From Candidatus Anammoxibacter sp. (GTDB taxonomy: Bacteria; Planctomycetota; Brocadiia; Brocadiales; Anammoxibacteraceae), in assembly GCA_021777055.1 (NCBI GenBank), contig JAIQZO010000036.1, positions 1-64,000 of the forward strand: 64,000 nucleotides of DNA, given 5' to 3'. This document shows, piece after piece, positions 9,860-18,163 of this stretch; within the stretch, counting starts at the first letter, position 1, and every line of letters starts with the position of its first letter. The position numbers and the translations under genes are program-made. The notes beneath the pieces are model-generated. The model ran no database searches. It was not told the DNA's origin and worked only from the letters and a program-made list of their open reading frames with translations.

Positions 9860-10138
9860 TTAATATCTTACAGAAAAGTTTTGATATTTTTTTTCCGAAC
9901 CACCCCACTCCACATTCACTTCGCTCACGTACGCTCCACAGGGGCCTTTGCGACACCACATAATCATTTTGTCCACATCCTTCTTTTGCCCCTCAAAACA
10001 GGCCTCAACTGATCCATCGGAACGGTTTCGCACCCATCCGTCAACATTTAAGATCCTTGCCTCATTGCGTGTAGACGCCCTGTAAAACACACCCTGGACC
10101 CGACCTTTGACAATAACGTGTGCAGTAACGTTTCCCAT
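9860..10138 (-). CDS. acyP: acylphosphatase
   Basis: A 92-residue acylphosphatase that hydrolyses carboxyl-phosphate bonds. The phosphate-binding signature VKGRVQGVFYRAST is at residues 10-23 and includes the catalytic Arg 19. The catalytic Asn is in GWVRNRSDGSVE near 35-46. The sequence keeps the GPCGAYVSEV block near the C-terminus. It lies between ccsA and the YggS-family gene, all in one direction, with 56 bases to ccsA. All essential residues are present, so it should be active in the cytoplasm. Confidence 0.92.
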   Translation of the reverse strand: MGNVTAHVIVKGRVQGVFYRASTRNEARILNVDGWVRNRSDGSVEACFEGQKKDVDKMIMWCRKGPCGAYVSEVNVEWGGSEKKYQNFSVRY

Positions 10139-10164
10139 ACAGTTTTCTCGAAATAGATATGGAC

Positions 10165-10181
10165 AAAACCAAAAGGATATT
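10165..10181. repeat. 17-bp direct repeat, copy downstream of ccsA
   Basis: AAAACCAAAAGGATATT here is identical to 13023-13039. The two copies lie on either side of the ccsB-ccsA pair in the same orientation: this one in the ccsA-acyP gap, the other about 110 bases upstream of ccsB. Confidence 0.5.
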
Positions 10182-10194
10182 GCTTCTTTAAATA

Positions 10195-11079
10195 TTATTC
10201 AACACCATAAATATGATCACTATCTTGGGCAGAAGGTAGATATTTCAGACCAACATAAGTAAATAGAACCGTTGGAAATGAAATAACAAGAACTAATGAA
10301 AACAAGATCGGCCATGTTGTCCTCTTAATATTCAAACGAGGAATAGCAAACGGTAAATGTAAATAAACAAGATAGAAAAGCCATGTAATCAACGACCATG
10401 TCTCTTTCGGATCCCATGACCAGTATGTACCCCATGCACTTTTAGCCCATACAGCACCGCTGATAATACCAAATGTTAAAAATGGAAATCCAATACTAAC
10501 AGCAACATAACCCAGTTTATCATAGGTGATAGCCTTTGCCACGCCACCATTAGTGGCCGTTGCATTCGCTTTACCCTCACCAGTAATTGCCCTGGTTACA
10601 AGATAAACAATGCCCGCCGCAAATGACACACTAAGTGCCGCATAACCAAGAAAGTATACAGTTACATGGATTGACATCCAATTACTCTGTAAAGCCGGCA
10701 TAAGCGGTCTAATTGCATCATCTGCTCCAAATGCCGCATAACAAATCATTGCAAGGGCTAAAAGGGACTGAATGGCACCGATCACACGTAGCCGATTACC
10801 AGTATTATACCTTACTGCAAGTGTTACAACCTCCATCAGGAAAAACACTATCGCTATAGACCATGCAAAAAACACCAACGATTCATAAAGATTAGAAAAC
10901 GGTGCATGCCCTGACTCTGCCCATCTATTGTATACAACAATACTGTTTAAAACTAACGCAATAAAAAAGAACACTAATCCTATCATCTGCAAGAACTTCT
11001 GCTTCACCACAGCACTTATAACATACATTACAAACGAAACGATAAATGCATAAAGTGTTATAACTAAAATGTTATGCAT
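10195..11079 (-). CDS. ccsA: cytochrome c biogenesis protein CcsA (ResC)
   Basis: Integral membrane component of system II cytochrome c maturation that handles heme with CcsB/ResB. The 294-residue protein has about eight predicted membrane segments and the WWD heme motif WGTYWSWDPKETWS near residues 216-229. Conserved His residues occur in the SNWMSIHVTVYF and HLPFA regions. Its start overlaps the ccsB stop by 8 bases, indicating translational coupling. A full system II pair implies many c-type cytochromes, as in anammox and other respiratory bacteria. Confidence 0.93.
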   Translation of the reverse strand: MHNILVITLYAFIVSFVMYVISAVVKQKFLQMIGLVFFFIALVLNSIVVYNRWAESGHAPFSNLYESLVFFAWSIAIVFFLMEVVTLAVRYNTGNRLRVIGAIQSLLALAMICYAAFGADDAIRPLMPALQSNWMSIHVTVYFLGYAALSVSFAAGIVYLVTRAITGEGKANATATNGGVAKAITYDKLGYVAVSIGFPFLTFGIISGAVWAKSAWGTYWSWDPKETWSLITWLFYLVYLHLPFAIPRLNIKRTTWPILFSLVLVISFPTVLFTYVGLKYLPSAQDSDHIYGVE

Positions 11080-12916
11080 GGGCCATCTCCTTTCTCTTTT
11101 TTTGTCTTGATTTCTTTATAAATGGTTTAATATAGAAAATAAAAACTATACCAATACACAGAATAATAAATCCTGAGTAAACAATTGGGATACCAGGATG
11201 ACTTGATATCTGTATACCGCTAAATTTAGGGTTATTAGGATCGTAGTTTGCCTGATAAAAATCAAGCCCTCCATAACTTAGAGGATCATTAACTTCAATA
11301 ACTTTGGTCTTTACAACCTCTCCATCAACAAGAACCGAAAGTTTACTTTTAAAATCTTTAATCATCTCCCTTTCTTCCTGATAGAGTAAAGCGAGATTCT
11401 CATCATCATACCACCACGCCCTCTTTTCTTTGGCAAAAAGCCACTCAGATACCATTCCGGAAGGGCCGGATGTCTCTACAAAAATAGCAGGATTGTTTGG
11501 GGTATCAGACCTCTGAACAACTTCTTCTCTAAATCCAAACGACTGGAAATACTTAGTAAGTTTAATCTGGTAACCGGAATCACCTACATTATAGATTTTA
11601 TCAAGTTCCCATTTTTTTTCCTCAACTTTCTTTTTATCTAGATAGTAGAGTAAAACATTTTCCCCGTTAGAATCCTGTACAATCCGGATCAAGTGCTTCA
11701 TGCCGGGCACGCTACCGGGAGCTTTAAACAGAAGATTAATATTTTTGTACTTCGTTTCATGCATCTCATCCCACTCCGGATAGTTTGCAAACAACCACCT
11801 CTCTTCGTTTCCATCAGGTCCATGGATCTCAATCTTAGCAGCCGGGTTATCATTTGTCTGCTGATCAATAGGTAATTGCCTGTTTGAAAAATCACCCACA
11901 TACTCAAGTATCTGTATATGATACTCAGAATTCCCAACATTATAATGTTCACCAATTCTGAACGGATACTCAAGGCTCCTATCCCTATCCTTCAAGTTTA
12001 CAACAAGCAGCCCCTCTTTCTTATTTTCAGAACTATCATCTTTTATCTCAGAAGAGACCACTTTTTGCCGCTCTTCATCTGTTTTTGTCCAAACATATTC
12101 AATACGTAGGCCTTTACCCAACGGTTCATACCAGTTACGATGTTGAGCAAGAAGCCATCCCTCTGAATCCATCCGCCCTAAATTAAGAAATTGCACAAAC
12201 ACAGCAGGATTTTTAAGTTCTTTAGCTGTATTTATTGGTTCCCTTTTTAGCTCTGCATCAGGTATATACTTCTTTACTGTAACCTTATACGGACTGGAAA
12301 CAACCTTCTGCACCACTCCAACCTTGGTTGATATTTTACGTTCTTTATCTTTTTTCTTTACATATGCTATTAACTCAAATTTCGGCTCGTGTTTAACAAG
12401 TTCAAAATCGTCAAGGAGAAGTTCAAATTCCATAGGAATTTTCTTCATCCCATCGTAAGTATAAAAATGCTGTACTTTTTGGCCTTCAAGCAGATTTATG
12501 GCACCCTTTCGACCATAAATACCATCAACCATACTCCCTATCATTATAAGTATAAGGCTAAGATGTGTCGCAAGAAAACCAAACTGCAGAATTGTATTTC
12601 GCCATCTCTTTAACGCACATACCAGCAAGTTCAGACACAACATACTCAACAATATATAAAACCATATCGCACTAAACACCTTCGTAAACTGAACCGTTTG
12701 AAGGAAATTCCCCCATCCATCACCGTATCTAGCTACGTACTCCTGAGGCGTTCTTCCCTGTAAAATAAACGTACCCAATACACACGATACTGCAACTAGG
12801 AACAGAACTACAACTGCCAGCTTAACAGAACTCAGAAATTGCCATAGCCAAAACCCTTGGTTTTTTTTCGCCTTTGGCTTAGCGTCTTTACTTATTACTT
12901 TATTTTTATTTTTCAC
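11072..12916 (-). CDS. ccsB: cytochrome c biogenesis protein CcsB/ResB
   Basis: A 614-residue ResB-family protein that partners with CcsA to export and attach heme to apocytochromes c. Predicted membrane segments occur near residues 28-52, 80-98 and 108-128 and at the C-terminus near 575-595. The N-terminal segment has LSSVKLAVVVLFLVAVSCVLGTF, and a LQGRTPQEYVARYG loop follows. A large periplasmic domain of about 440 residues lies between segments three and four, which is larger than in short ResB proteins. The final block DPLSYGGLDFYQANYDP is a family signature near 535-551. It has a basic N-terminal tail. ccsA follows with an overlap. Confidence 0.92.
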   Translation of the reverse strand: MKNKNKVISKDAKPKAKKNQGFWLWQFLSSVKLAVVVLFLVAVSCVLGTFILQGRTPQEYVARYGDGWGNFLQTVQFTKVFSAIWFYILLSMLCLNLLVCALKRWRNTILQFGFLATHLSLILIMIGSMVDGIYGRKGAINLLEGQKVQHFYTYDGMKKIPMEFELLLDDFELVKHEPKFELIAYVKKKDKERKISTKVGVVQKVVSSPYKVTVKKYIPDAELKREPINTAKELKNPAVFVQFLNLGRMDSEGWLLAQHRNWYEPLGKGLRIEYVWTKTDEERQKVVSSEIKDDSSENKKEGLLVVNLKDRDRSLEYPFRIGEHYNVGNSEYHIQILEYVGDFSNRQLPIDQQTNDNPAAKIEIHGPDGNEERWLFANYPEWDEMHETKYKNINLLFKAPGSVPGMKHLIRIVQDSNGENVLLYYLDKKKVEEKKWELDKIYNVGDSGYQIKLTKYFQSFGFREEVVQRSDTPNNPAIFVETSGPSGMVSEWLFAKEKRAWWYDDENLALLYQEEREMIKDFKSKLSVLVDGEVVKTKVIEVNDPLSYGGLDFYQANYDPNNPKFSGIQISSHPGIPIVYSGFIILCIGIVFIFYIKPFIKKSRQKKRKEMAHA

Positions 12917-13546
12917 CTGAAAATTACTCGTAACAATTTATTCAACAAAAATATTCTAAGAATCAATTATTTATTTACAAACGGAACAAACTTGTATTCG
13001 TGCCTACAAATATTAGCAGAATAAAACCAAAAGGATATTTCCCCAAACAAACAGATACAATTAAGATGTAATCCGTCACTCTATCGAAATTTAATGTTTT
13101 CCGTACCGTATCCACTCTTAGCAAAACTTAATGATTAAGAAAGAACTGCTGGATGCAAAAAAAACTAGAATTGATACTGCCTCTGGAAAGAATAAAGGTA
13201 AGCAATAAAATGAGGATACCAAAAAGCAAAACTCAGTTTGTCCAAAACAGAAGATAACGTTATGCAGGATAAAAGGACATCTTTATGCTGTATCATTTTA
13301 CCCTGAACAACTTCTCATAATTTAACGCCTGTAATTCTCGCAAATTATAAATATATAAATAGTATCCGGTTGATTACCTCCCTCACGTTGAATAAGAATC
13401 CATCGGTCATCTATTGAAAAAATTATCAATAGCAACCTATGACAATCAAGTACTTAATAATTATGCCGTTATAAGATATTTAGAAGCTCAGTACGAATGA
13501 AAAGTATCTAAAAAAAAGTTACTACTACGCAATACTATATTGAGCC
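12917..13546. other. intergenic region upstream of ccsB
   Basis: About 630 bases without a credible gene on either strand. It contains the second copy of the 17-bp repeat (13023-13039). A promoter for the ccsBA operon is expected here, but I see no clear -35/-10 pair. Confidence 0.5.
13023..13039. repeat. 17-bp direct repeat, copy upstream of ccsB
   Basis: AAAACCAAAAGGATATT, identical to 10165-10181. See the downstream copy. Confidence 0.5.
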
Positions 13547-13574
13547 TTGCCTGAAAAATAAATTTCAGGCAAGA
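13547..13574 (-). terminator. stem-loop downstream of the Pal-like gene
   Basis: CTTGCCTGAAA pairs perfectly with TTTCAGGCAAG across a 6-base loop. It lies 27 bases past the stop of the lipoprotein gene. There is no immediate T-run on the minus strand, so it may be an RNA-stabilising hairpin rather than a strict intrinsic terminator. Confidence 0.55.
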
Positions 13575-13600
13575 CGTATAAAAAAGAACATTTAATCATA

Positions 13601-14260
13601 TTACTTAAAGAAACTCCCTTTAATAATAAGAAACTCAACCCTTCTATTCTCTTTCTTCCCTGTCTTGGAATCATTAGATGAAACAGGCCTGTTTGCACCA
13701 AAACCGGAGATATGGATCTTGTCAGGAGAAATATTCTCTCTTTTTGTCAAGAAATGAAATACCGCCAATGCCCTGGCTGCCGCCAAATGATGATTAGAAT
13801 CCCAAAGGTGTTTTGTCCTCACTATTGGATCTGAATCAGTATGTCCGTCTATCCTAAGATCTGCATCAGGTCTACTTGCAAGATATTCTGCAATCTTTAA
13901 CAAAGCACTTTCACCTGTCAGCTTTATCTCCGCCATACCTGAATCAAAAAGTATTGTCTCTTGAAGCTGTATTACCGGGCCTTCGGTCGTATCTCTTACA
14001 ATAGCACCGTCCCCAATAGCACTTGCAAGCTTCTCAAGCTCTGCCCGCAATTTCCTTTTCTCCAGATCCTCATTGAGAAGTTTATTAGATAGCTTACTAT
14101 TTTCTCCCTTTAAACCGGCAATTTCCGAGGCTTGATCACGAATAGTAATAGACTGCCTTTTATTTAAACCCCTTAACTCCTTTAGCTCAGCACAACCTGT
14201 AATAGAACCAACAAATAGCATAAATAAAAACAGTTTACATATATTAGTAAGCTTAAACAT
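13601..14260 (-). CDS. Pal/OmpA-family peptidoglycan-associated lipoprotein
   Basis: A 219-residue outer-membrane lipoprotein. The signal peptide (residues 1-22) ends in the lipobox GSITGC, with Cys 23 as the lipidation site. A Lys/Glu/Leu-rich coiled coil covers about 30-80. The OmpA-like peptidoglycan-binding domain follows: LRIDGHTDSDP near 134-144 with the conserved Asp, RALAVFHFL, ISGFGANRPVSSN and KKENRRVEFLI near the end. It resembles Pal, but the long coiled coil is more like some MotB/OmpA lipoproteins. No tol genes are adjacent, so it is not called pal outright. A hairpin follows the stop. Confidence 0.85.
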   Translation of the reverse strand: MFKLTNICKLFLFMLFVGSITGCAELKELRGLNKRQSITIRDQASEIAGLKGENSKLSNKLLNEDLEKRKLRAELEKLASAIGDGAIVRDTTEGPVIQLQETILFDSGMAEIKLTGESALLKIAEYLASRPDADLRIDGHTDSDPIVRTKHLWDSNHHLAAARALAVFHFLTKRENISPDKIHISGFGANRPVSSNDSKTGKKENRRVEFLIIKGSFFK

Positions 14261-14352
14261 TATTCAAAATCCTCATTAGTAAAATTTAATTTCTTCTAAC
14301 GTTAAGATAACAGCAGATAATATATCATTTGACATAGATCGATTCAAGAATT

Positions 14353-14736
14353 TTATTTGTAAACCTTAGTATCGTCAAACACCTTTTCTTCAACTATTTT
14401 TATACCATTACCATCAGTCCCACACATCTGATAATAGCATGACTTGTACCCTGCATGGCAGGCCGCAACGTTCTGTTCTACTTTAAACAGCAAGGAGTTA
14501 CCATCACAGTCAAAATAGACCTCTTTAACGGTTTGCGTATGGCCTGACGTTTCACCCTTAAGCATTAACCGACCTTTAGATCTTCTAAAGACATGAACCT
14601 TTCCAGTCTCCACTGTAGTTTTCAGTGCTTCATCATTCATATAGCAAAGAGTCAGAACCTGCCCATCGTTAACATCAACTATAATTGCAGGAATAAGACC
14701 ATTCTTGTCAAACTTCACATTTGAAATTAATTCCAC
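14353..14736 (-). CDS. hisI: phosphoribosyl-AMP cyclohydrolase
   Basis: Third step of histidine biosynthesis: opens the purine ring of PR-AMP. The 127-residue protein is the cyclohydrolase domain alone, without a fused HisE. Signatures are LCYMNDEALKTTVETGKVHVF near 29-49, RRSKGRLMLKGETSG near 51-65, and the metal- and zinc-binding YFDCDGNSLL and AACHAGYKSCYY blocks. The start codon is GTG at 14736, supported by GGAGG nine bases upstream. No other his gene is nearby. Confidence 0.94.
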   Translation of the reverse strand: MELISNVKFDKNGLIPAIIVDVNDGQVLTLCYMNDEALKTTVETGKVHVFRRSKGRLMLKGETSGHTQTVKEVYFDCDGNSLLFKVEQNVAACHAGYKSCYYQMCGTDGNGIKIVEEKVFDDTKVYK

Positions 14737-14786
14737 TTATAAATACCTCCATTTTTTTTATTCAGGATACTTAATTTTGGTGGCGG

Positions 14787-15419
14787 CTATACCACACGTT
14801 TCATCACTTTACAGATTTTTTCTGCAGCCTTAAAAGGATTAGGCGCCAACAAAACACCTGAAATCAAGGCAACCCCGTCTGCATCATTACGAACAACTTC
14901 ATTCACATTATTTTCATTTATACCACCTAAAGCTACCACAGGGATCCTTACAACATCCTTAACTACCTTAATTATCCCTGGCCCTAAAGGCTTTTGGAGA
15001 ACACCCCCAGGTTTTACATTTGTTTCAAATATAGGGCTAATAGTTACATAGTCCGCCCCATCTTTCTGGGCAAGTTTGGCGTCTTCAACACTGTGAGCCG
15101 AATAACCGATTAACTTTTTATTACCAATAACCTGTCTCACTGCCTTAACAGGCATTGATCGAATCCCAATATGTACCCCGCTAGCACCAGCGGCAACCAT
15201 AATATCAGGTCTATCATTAATTATCAAATTAGCACCGGCCTCATCTGTAAGGCATTTAATCTCCGTTGCCAATTCAAACAGATCCTTTGCAGAAAGATCC
15301 TTTTCCCTTAATTGCACAGTATTTACCCCGCCTTTTAATGACAATTTGACTATGTCTATTAAAGGGGAACGGCAAATTTTCCTATCTGTAATCAAGATTA
15401 ACCCTAATTCACATACCAT
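14787..15419 (-). CDS. thiE: thiamine-phosphate synthase
   Basis: Joins the thiazole and pyrimidine moieties of thiamine. The 210-residue TIM barrel has VNTVQLREKDLSAKDLFELA near 32-51, LIINDRPDIMVAAGASGVHIG near 66-86, the phosphate-binding YVTISPIFETNVKPG near 120-134, and VVALGGINENNVNEVV near 160-175. All the usual active-site segments are present. It lies between hisI and the MgtC-like gene in the same direction. No TPP riboswitch was recognised upstream. Confidence 0.93.
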   Translation of the reverse strand: MVCELGLILITDRKICRSPLIDIVKLSLKGGVNTVQLREKDLSAKDLFELATEIKCLTDEAGANLIINDRPDIMVAAGASGVHIGIRSMPVKAVRQVIGNKKLIGYSAHSVEDAKLAQKDGADYVTISPIFETNVKPGGVLQKPLGPGIIKVVKDVVRIPVVALGGINENNVNEVVRNDADGVALISGVLLAPNPFKAAEKICKVMKRVV

Positions 15420-15454
15420 CTCATAACTTGCAAATTAACTCAAAAAAAGCCTAA

Positions 15455-16174
15455 CTAGTTACCCATTGGTATAATCCTGAATTCATTTATCTGTTTAACA
15501 CTGCAGAGAGTTTCATTAAGCTTTTTAAAATTGTTAGCATCGTTAGTGCAGATAGTAAATTCATACTGCATAAACCTTCCCTCATCCATCAAATGGTAAC
15601 TAGGATTAGAACCTTTCATATCATGGTTCCCAATTATTTCGTATATTTCACACTCTTTAATCGTATCATCTCTTTTCATTCTAATCATCAAGTTACTATA
15701 TTTCTGTGTAGGCAATACACGCTCAAACCAGGCAAACGCACTTAAAACAATCAAAGTTAAAAAGGCCGACGCGATTGCCGCTACATAGAAACCCAAACCA
15801 ACGGCTATACCAATTGATGCGGTTATCCAGATGGAAGCTGCTGTCGTTAATCCCCTAACAGAGAACCTCTCTTTCATGATTACACCAGCACCAAGAAAAC
15901 CTATACCGGTCATTATTCCCTGTGCCATGCGAGTAGGATCAACACGTATGCTATTCAACGGTGCATTTTCTATGAAATCCCACAGATAAACAGTAACTAA
16001 CATTAAAAGGCATGATGAGGCACTAACCAAAGTATGTGTCCGTAAACCAGCCAACCTACCACGATACGCCCTCTCAAGCCCAATAATAGAACCAATCAGC
16101 AGGGCCGCAAGCAATCGGCACAAAATGATCACACACAAATCCATATTCATATTTAATGATGACAAATACGACAC
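15455..16174 (-). CDS. MgtC/SapB family membrane protein
   Basis: A 239-residue inner-membrane protein. The N-terminal MgtC domain has five predicted membrane segments with the family motifs LIGSIIGLERAYRG near 22-35, AGLRTHTLVSASSCLLM near 37-53, and RMAQGIMTGIGFLGAGVI near 82-99, then VRGLTTAASIWITASIGIA near 106-124. A cytoplasmic ACT-like tail of about 90 residues follows. MgtC proteins influence Mg2+ or phosphate stress responses, but the exact role here is unknown. The start is GTG at 16174; internal ATGs at codons 9 and 11 are possible alternatives. Confidence 0.85.
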   Translation of the reverse strand: MSYLSSLNMNMDLCVIILCRLLAALLIGSIIGLERAYRGRLAGLRTHTLVSASSCLLMLVTVYLWDFIENAPLNSIRVDPTRMAQGIMTGIGFLGAGVIMKERFSVRGLTTAASIWITASIGIAVGLGFYVAAIASAFLTLIVLSAFAWFERVLPTQKYSNLMIRMKRDDTIKECEIYEIIGNHDMKGSNPSYHLMDEGRFMQYEFTICTNDANNFKKLNETLCSVKQINEFRIIPMGN

Positions 16175-16254
16175 TTTAATACGTTATACAAAAGCTATCA
16201 ATTAATACTATATAAAAGACTTATTTTTAAGCAACACAAACCCCTGAAAATAAA

Positions 16255-16296
16255 AAAAGGCAGAACTACCATATACCATAGGTTGTTCTGCCTTTT
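16255..16296 (-). terminator. intrinsic terminator after tRNA-Asn
   Basis: AAAAGGCAGAAC (16255-16266) pairs perfectly with GTTCTGCCTTTT (16285-16296). On the minus strand the stem is followed by a run of T residues. It lies immediately beyond the tRNA 3' end and should stop transcription before the MgtC-like gene. Confidence 0.8.
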
Positions 16297-16304
16297 AATT
16301 AACA

Positions 16305-16379
16305 TGGCTCCCTGGGTAGGATTCGAACCTACAACACTCCGGTTAACAGCCGGATACTCTACCATTGAGCTACCAGGGA
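16305..16379 (-). tRNA. tRNA-Asn (GTT anticodon)
   Basis: A 75-base cloverleaf on the minus strand. The acceptor arms TCCCTGG and CCAGGGA pair fully, with discriminator G and an encoded CCA end. The D arm is GCTCAATGGTAGAGT, the anticodon stem-loop is TCCGGCTGTTAACCGGA with anticodon GTT, and the T arm is GTAGGTTCGAATCCTAC. Its first base directly follows the accD stop codon, so it must be cut out of the accD transcript by RNase P. An intrinsic terminator follows. Confidence 0.97.
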
Positions 16380-17303
16380 TTAGTTTTGATCAAAGCTTGC
16401 GACTAATTCTTTTTTCATCGAACTCGAAGGGTAAACCGTTTCCACACCTTTATTATCCTTATGTTCTAATTTATCGGCTTCTTTTCTATCATCACAGAGC
16501 ATAGTCATCAATTTGTGTACTGTACTTTTTAAATCATTTCTATCAACAATCATGTCAACAAAACCATGTTCCAGAAGGAATTCAGCGGTCTGAAAACCCG
16601 GAGGAAGCGATTTCTTTATTGTCTGTTCAATCACACGAGGGCCAGCAAAACCTATAAGCGCTCCAGGCTCAGCAATAATTATATCTGCCTGAGAAGCAAA
16701 GCTAGCCATAACACCACCCAAAGTAGGATCTGTCAATATTACTATGTACAGCCCTCCGGCTTCTTGAAACCTCGCAATCGCAGCACTTGTTTTTGCCATC
16801 TGCATTAAGGATATTGACCCCTCCTGCATGCGGGCACCGCCACCGGAACCAGTCACAATTACCAAAGGCAGATCCATCTTCATTGCTGTCTCCACAGACC
16901 TTGTAACCTTTTCACCAACAACAGAACCCATACTGCCCATTACAAACACAGGGTCTGTTACACAAATTATAACTTCCTTACCGTTAATACCACCTTTACC
17001 GGCAATACATGCAGACAGCATACCACACTTCTTCTGTTCGGAACTGATTCTTTCTTTATATGGTATCCGATCTGTAAAATTTAGTGGATCGGCTGAACTC
17101 ATTGAGGCCCAATACTCCTGAAAAGTATTATCATCCAGCATGAGATTTAACCGTTCTTTACCATTAATCCTGAAATGATAATCACATTCGGGGCAGACGT
17201 TGGACTTCTTTTCTAGTATTTTTTTATATATAACGCCCTTACAGCCTTTACAACTTATCCACAAGCCATTCGGCATGACCTTTTTTTTTCTAAATAAGGA
17301 CAT
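16380..17303 (-). CDS. accD: acetyl-CoA carboxylase carboxyltransferase subunit beta
   Basis: Beta subunit of carboxyltransferase in malonyl-CoA formation for fatty acid synthesis. Residues 18-40 form the four-cysteine zinc finger (SCKGC then VCPEC). The crotonase-like domain has GKGGINGKEVI, the acetyl-CoA-binding GSGGGARMQEG near 148-158, LTDPTLGGVMASFASQ near 187-202, and GFAGPRVIEQTI near 216-227. The 307-residue length is slightly above normal because of a charged tail. The stop codon abuts tRNA-Asn with no spacer. accA is not in the window. Confidence 0.95.
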   Translation of the reverse strand: MSLFRKKKVMPNGLWISCKGCKGVIYKKILEKKSNVCPECDYHFRINGKERLNLMLDDNTFQEYWASMSSADPLNFTDRIPYKERISSEQKKCGMLSACIAGKGGINGKEVIICVTDPVFVMGSMGSVVGEKVTRSVETAMKMDLPLVIVTGSGGGARMQEGSISLMQMAKTSAAIARFQEAGGLYIVILTDPTLGGVMASFASQADIIIAEPGALIGFAGPRVIEQTIKKSLPPGFQTAEFLLEHGFVDMIVDRNDLKSTVHKLMTMLCDDRKEADKLEHKDNKGVETVYPSSSMKKELVASFDQN

Positions 17304-17416
17304 TTATTCTTTTTGGTTTAAGTCAAAGACATTTCACACGTCAAAATGTTTGCTATAAAATAGTTTGTATATAATCCACTATTTCCGTCTCAATATCAAG
17401 CTTTTTATTAATTTAA

Positions 17417-18088
17417 CTAGCTGCAAATAAGCTTGTTATTAGCAGCATCACGTAAATCCTTAATGGCCAGATTTGTATCCTCTGGTTTAAATATAGCTGA
17501 AGCTGCCGCAATCATATTTGCACCATTTTCTATCGCCATAGGCGCAGTTTCAACCGTCACCCCACCATCCACAGAAAGTAGCTGATGGTCACCAATAATT
17601 TTGCTTAAACTATTAAGCTTAGGCATTGCATCTTTTATAAATTTCTGACCGGAAAATCCAGGATTTACCGTCATAACAAGGATTAAGTCTACCGACTCCA
17701 CGACACCTTTGATAGCATCTACAGGTGTTGACGGGTTTAATGCGACCCCGGCAAGTAACCCATAATCCTTAATAGTCGTAATCACTCGCTCTGGCTCTTT
17801 TGAAGCCTCAATATGAAAAGTAATTATATCACCCTTGCTTGCAACTTCCGCAAATGGTTTTATAAATATTTCCGGATTGTCTATCATCAAATGTATATCT
17901 AACGGAACATTTGTTATATCTTTAACACCTTTTGCGATAAACGGTCCCATTGTGAGGTTTGGCACAAAATGTCCATCCATAACATCAACATGTATAAAAT
18001 CGACACCCGCGCTTTCCACATTTTTCACCGCTTGCCCCATATACATAGGATCAGCCGATAAAATTGAAGCGGAAACTTTTATGCTCAA
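17417..18088 (-). CDS. rpe: ribulose-phosphate 3-epimerase
   Basis: Interconverts ribulose 5-phosphate and xylulose 5-phosphate. The 223-residue TIM barrel has the SASILSADP opening at 6-14, DFIHVDVMDGHFVPNLTMGP near 30-49 with metal-binding His and Asp, DIHLMIDNPE, TFHIEAS, LVMTVNPGFSGQKF near 135-148, and LSVDGGVT near 171-178. The chosen start is TTG at 18088, with GGAGG ten bases upstream. It sits between pgk and accD in the same direction. Confidence 0.95.
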   Translation of the reverse strand: MSIKVSASILSADPMYMGQAVKNVESAGVDFIHVDVMDGHFVPNLTMGPFIAKGVKDITNVPLDIHLMIDNPEIFIKPFAEVASKGDIITFHIEASKEPERVITTIKDYGLLAGVALNPSTPVDAIKGVVESVDLILVMTVNPGFSGQKFIKDAMPKLNSLSKIIGDHQLLSVDGGVTVETAPMAIENGANMIAAASAIFKPEDTNLAIKDLRDAANNKLICS

Positions 18089-18163
18089 AAAACTTAAACC
18101 TCCATTTGCGTACTATAAATTATATACTTCAAATTATATACTTCATTTTTGCTCTTAACACAT

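Noticed and set aside
16283..16504. Plus-strand frame with WVGFEPTTLRLTAGYSTIELPG
   Set aside because: It is antisense translation of tRNA-Asn, a well-known spurious protein.
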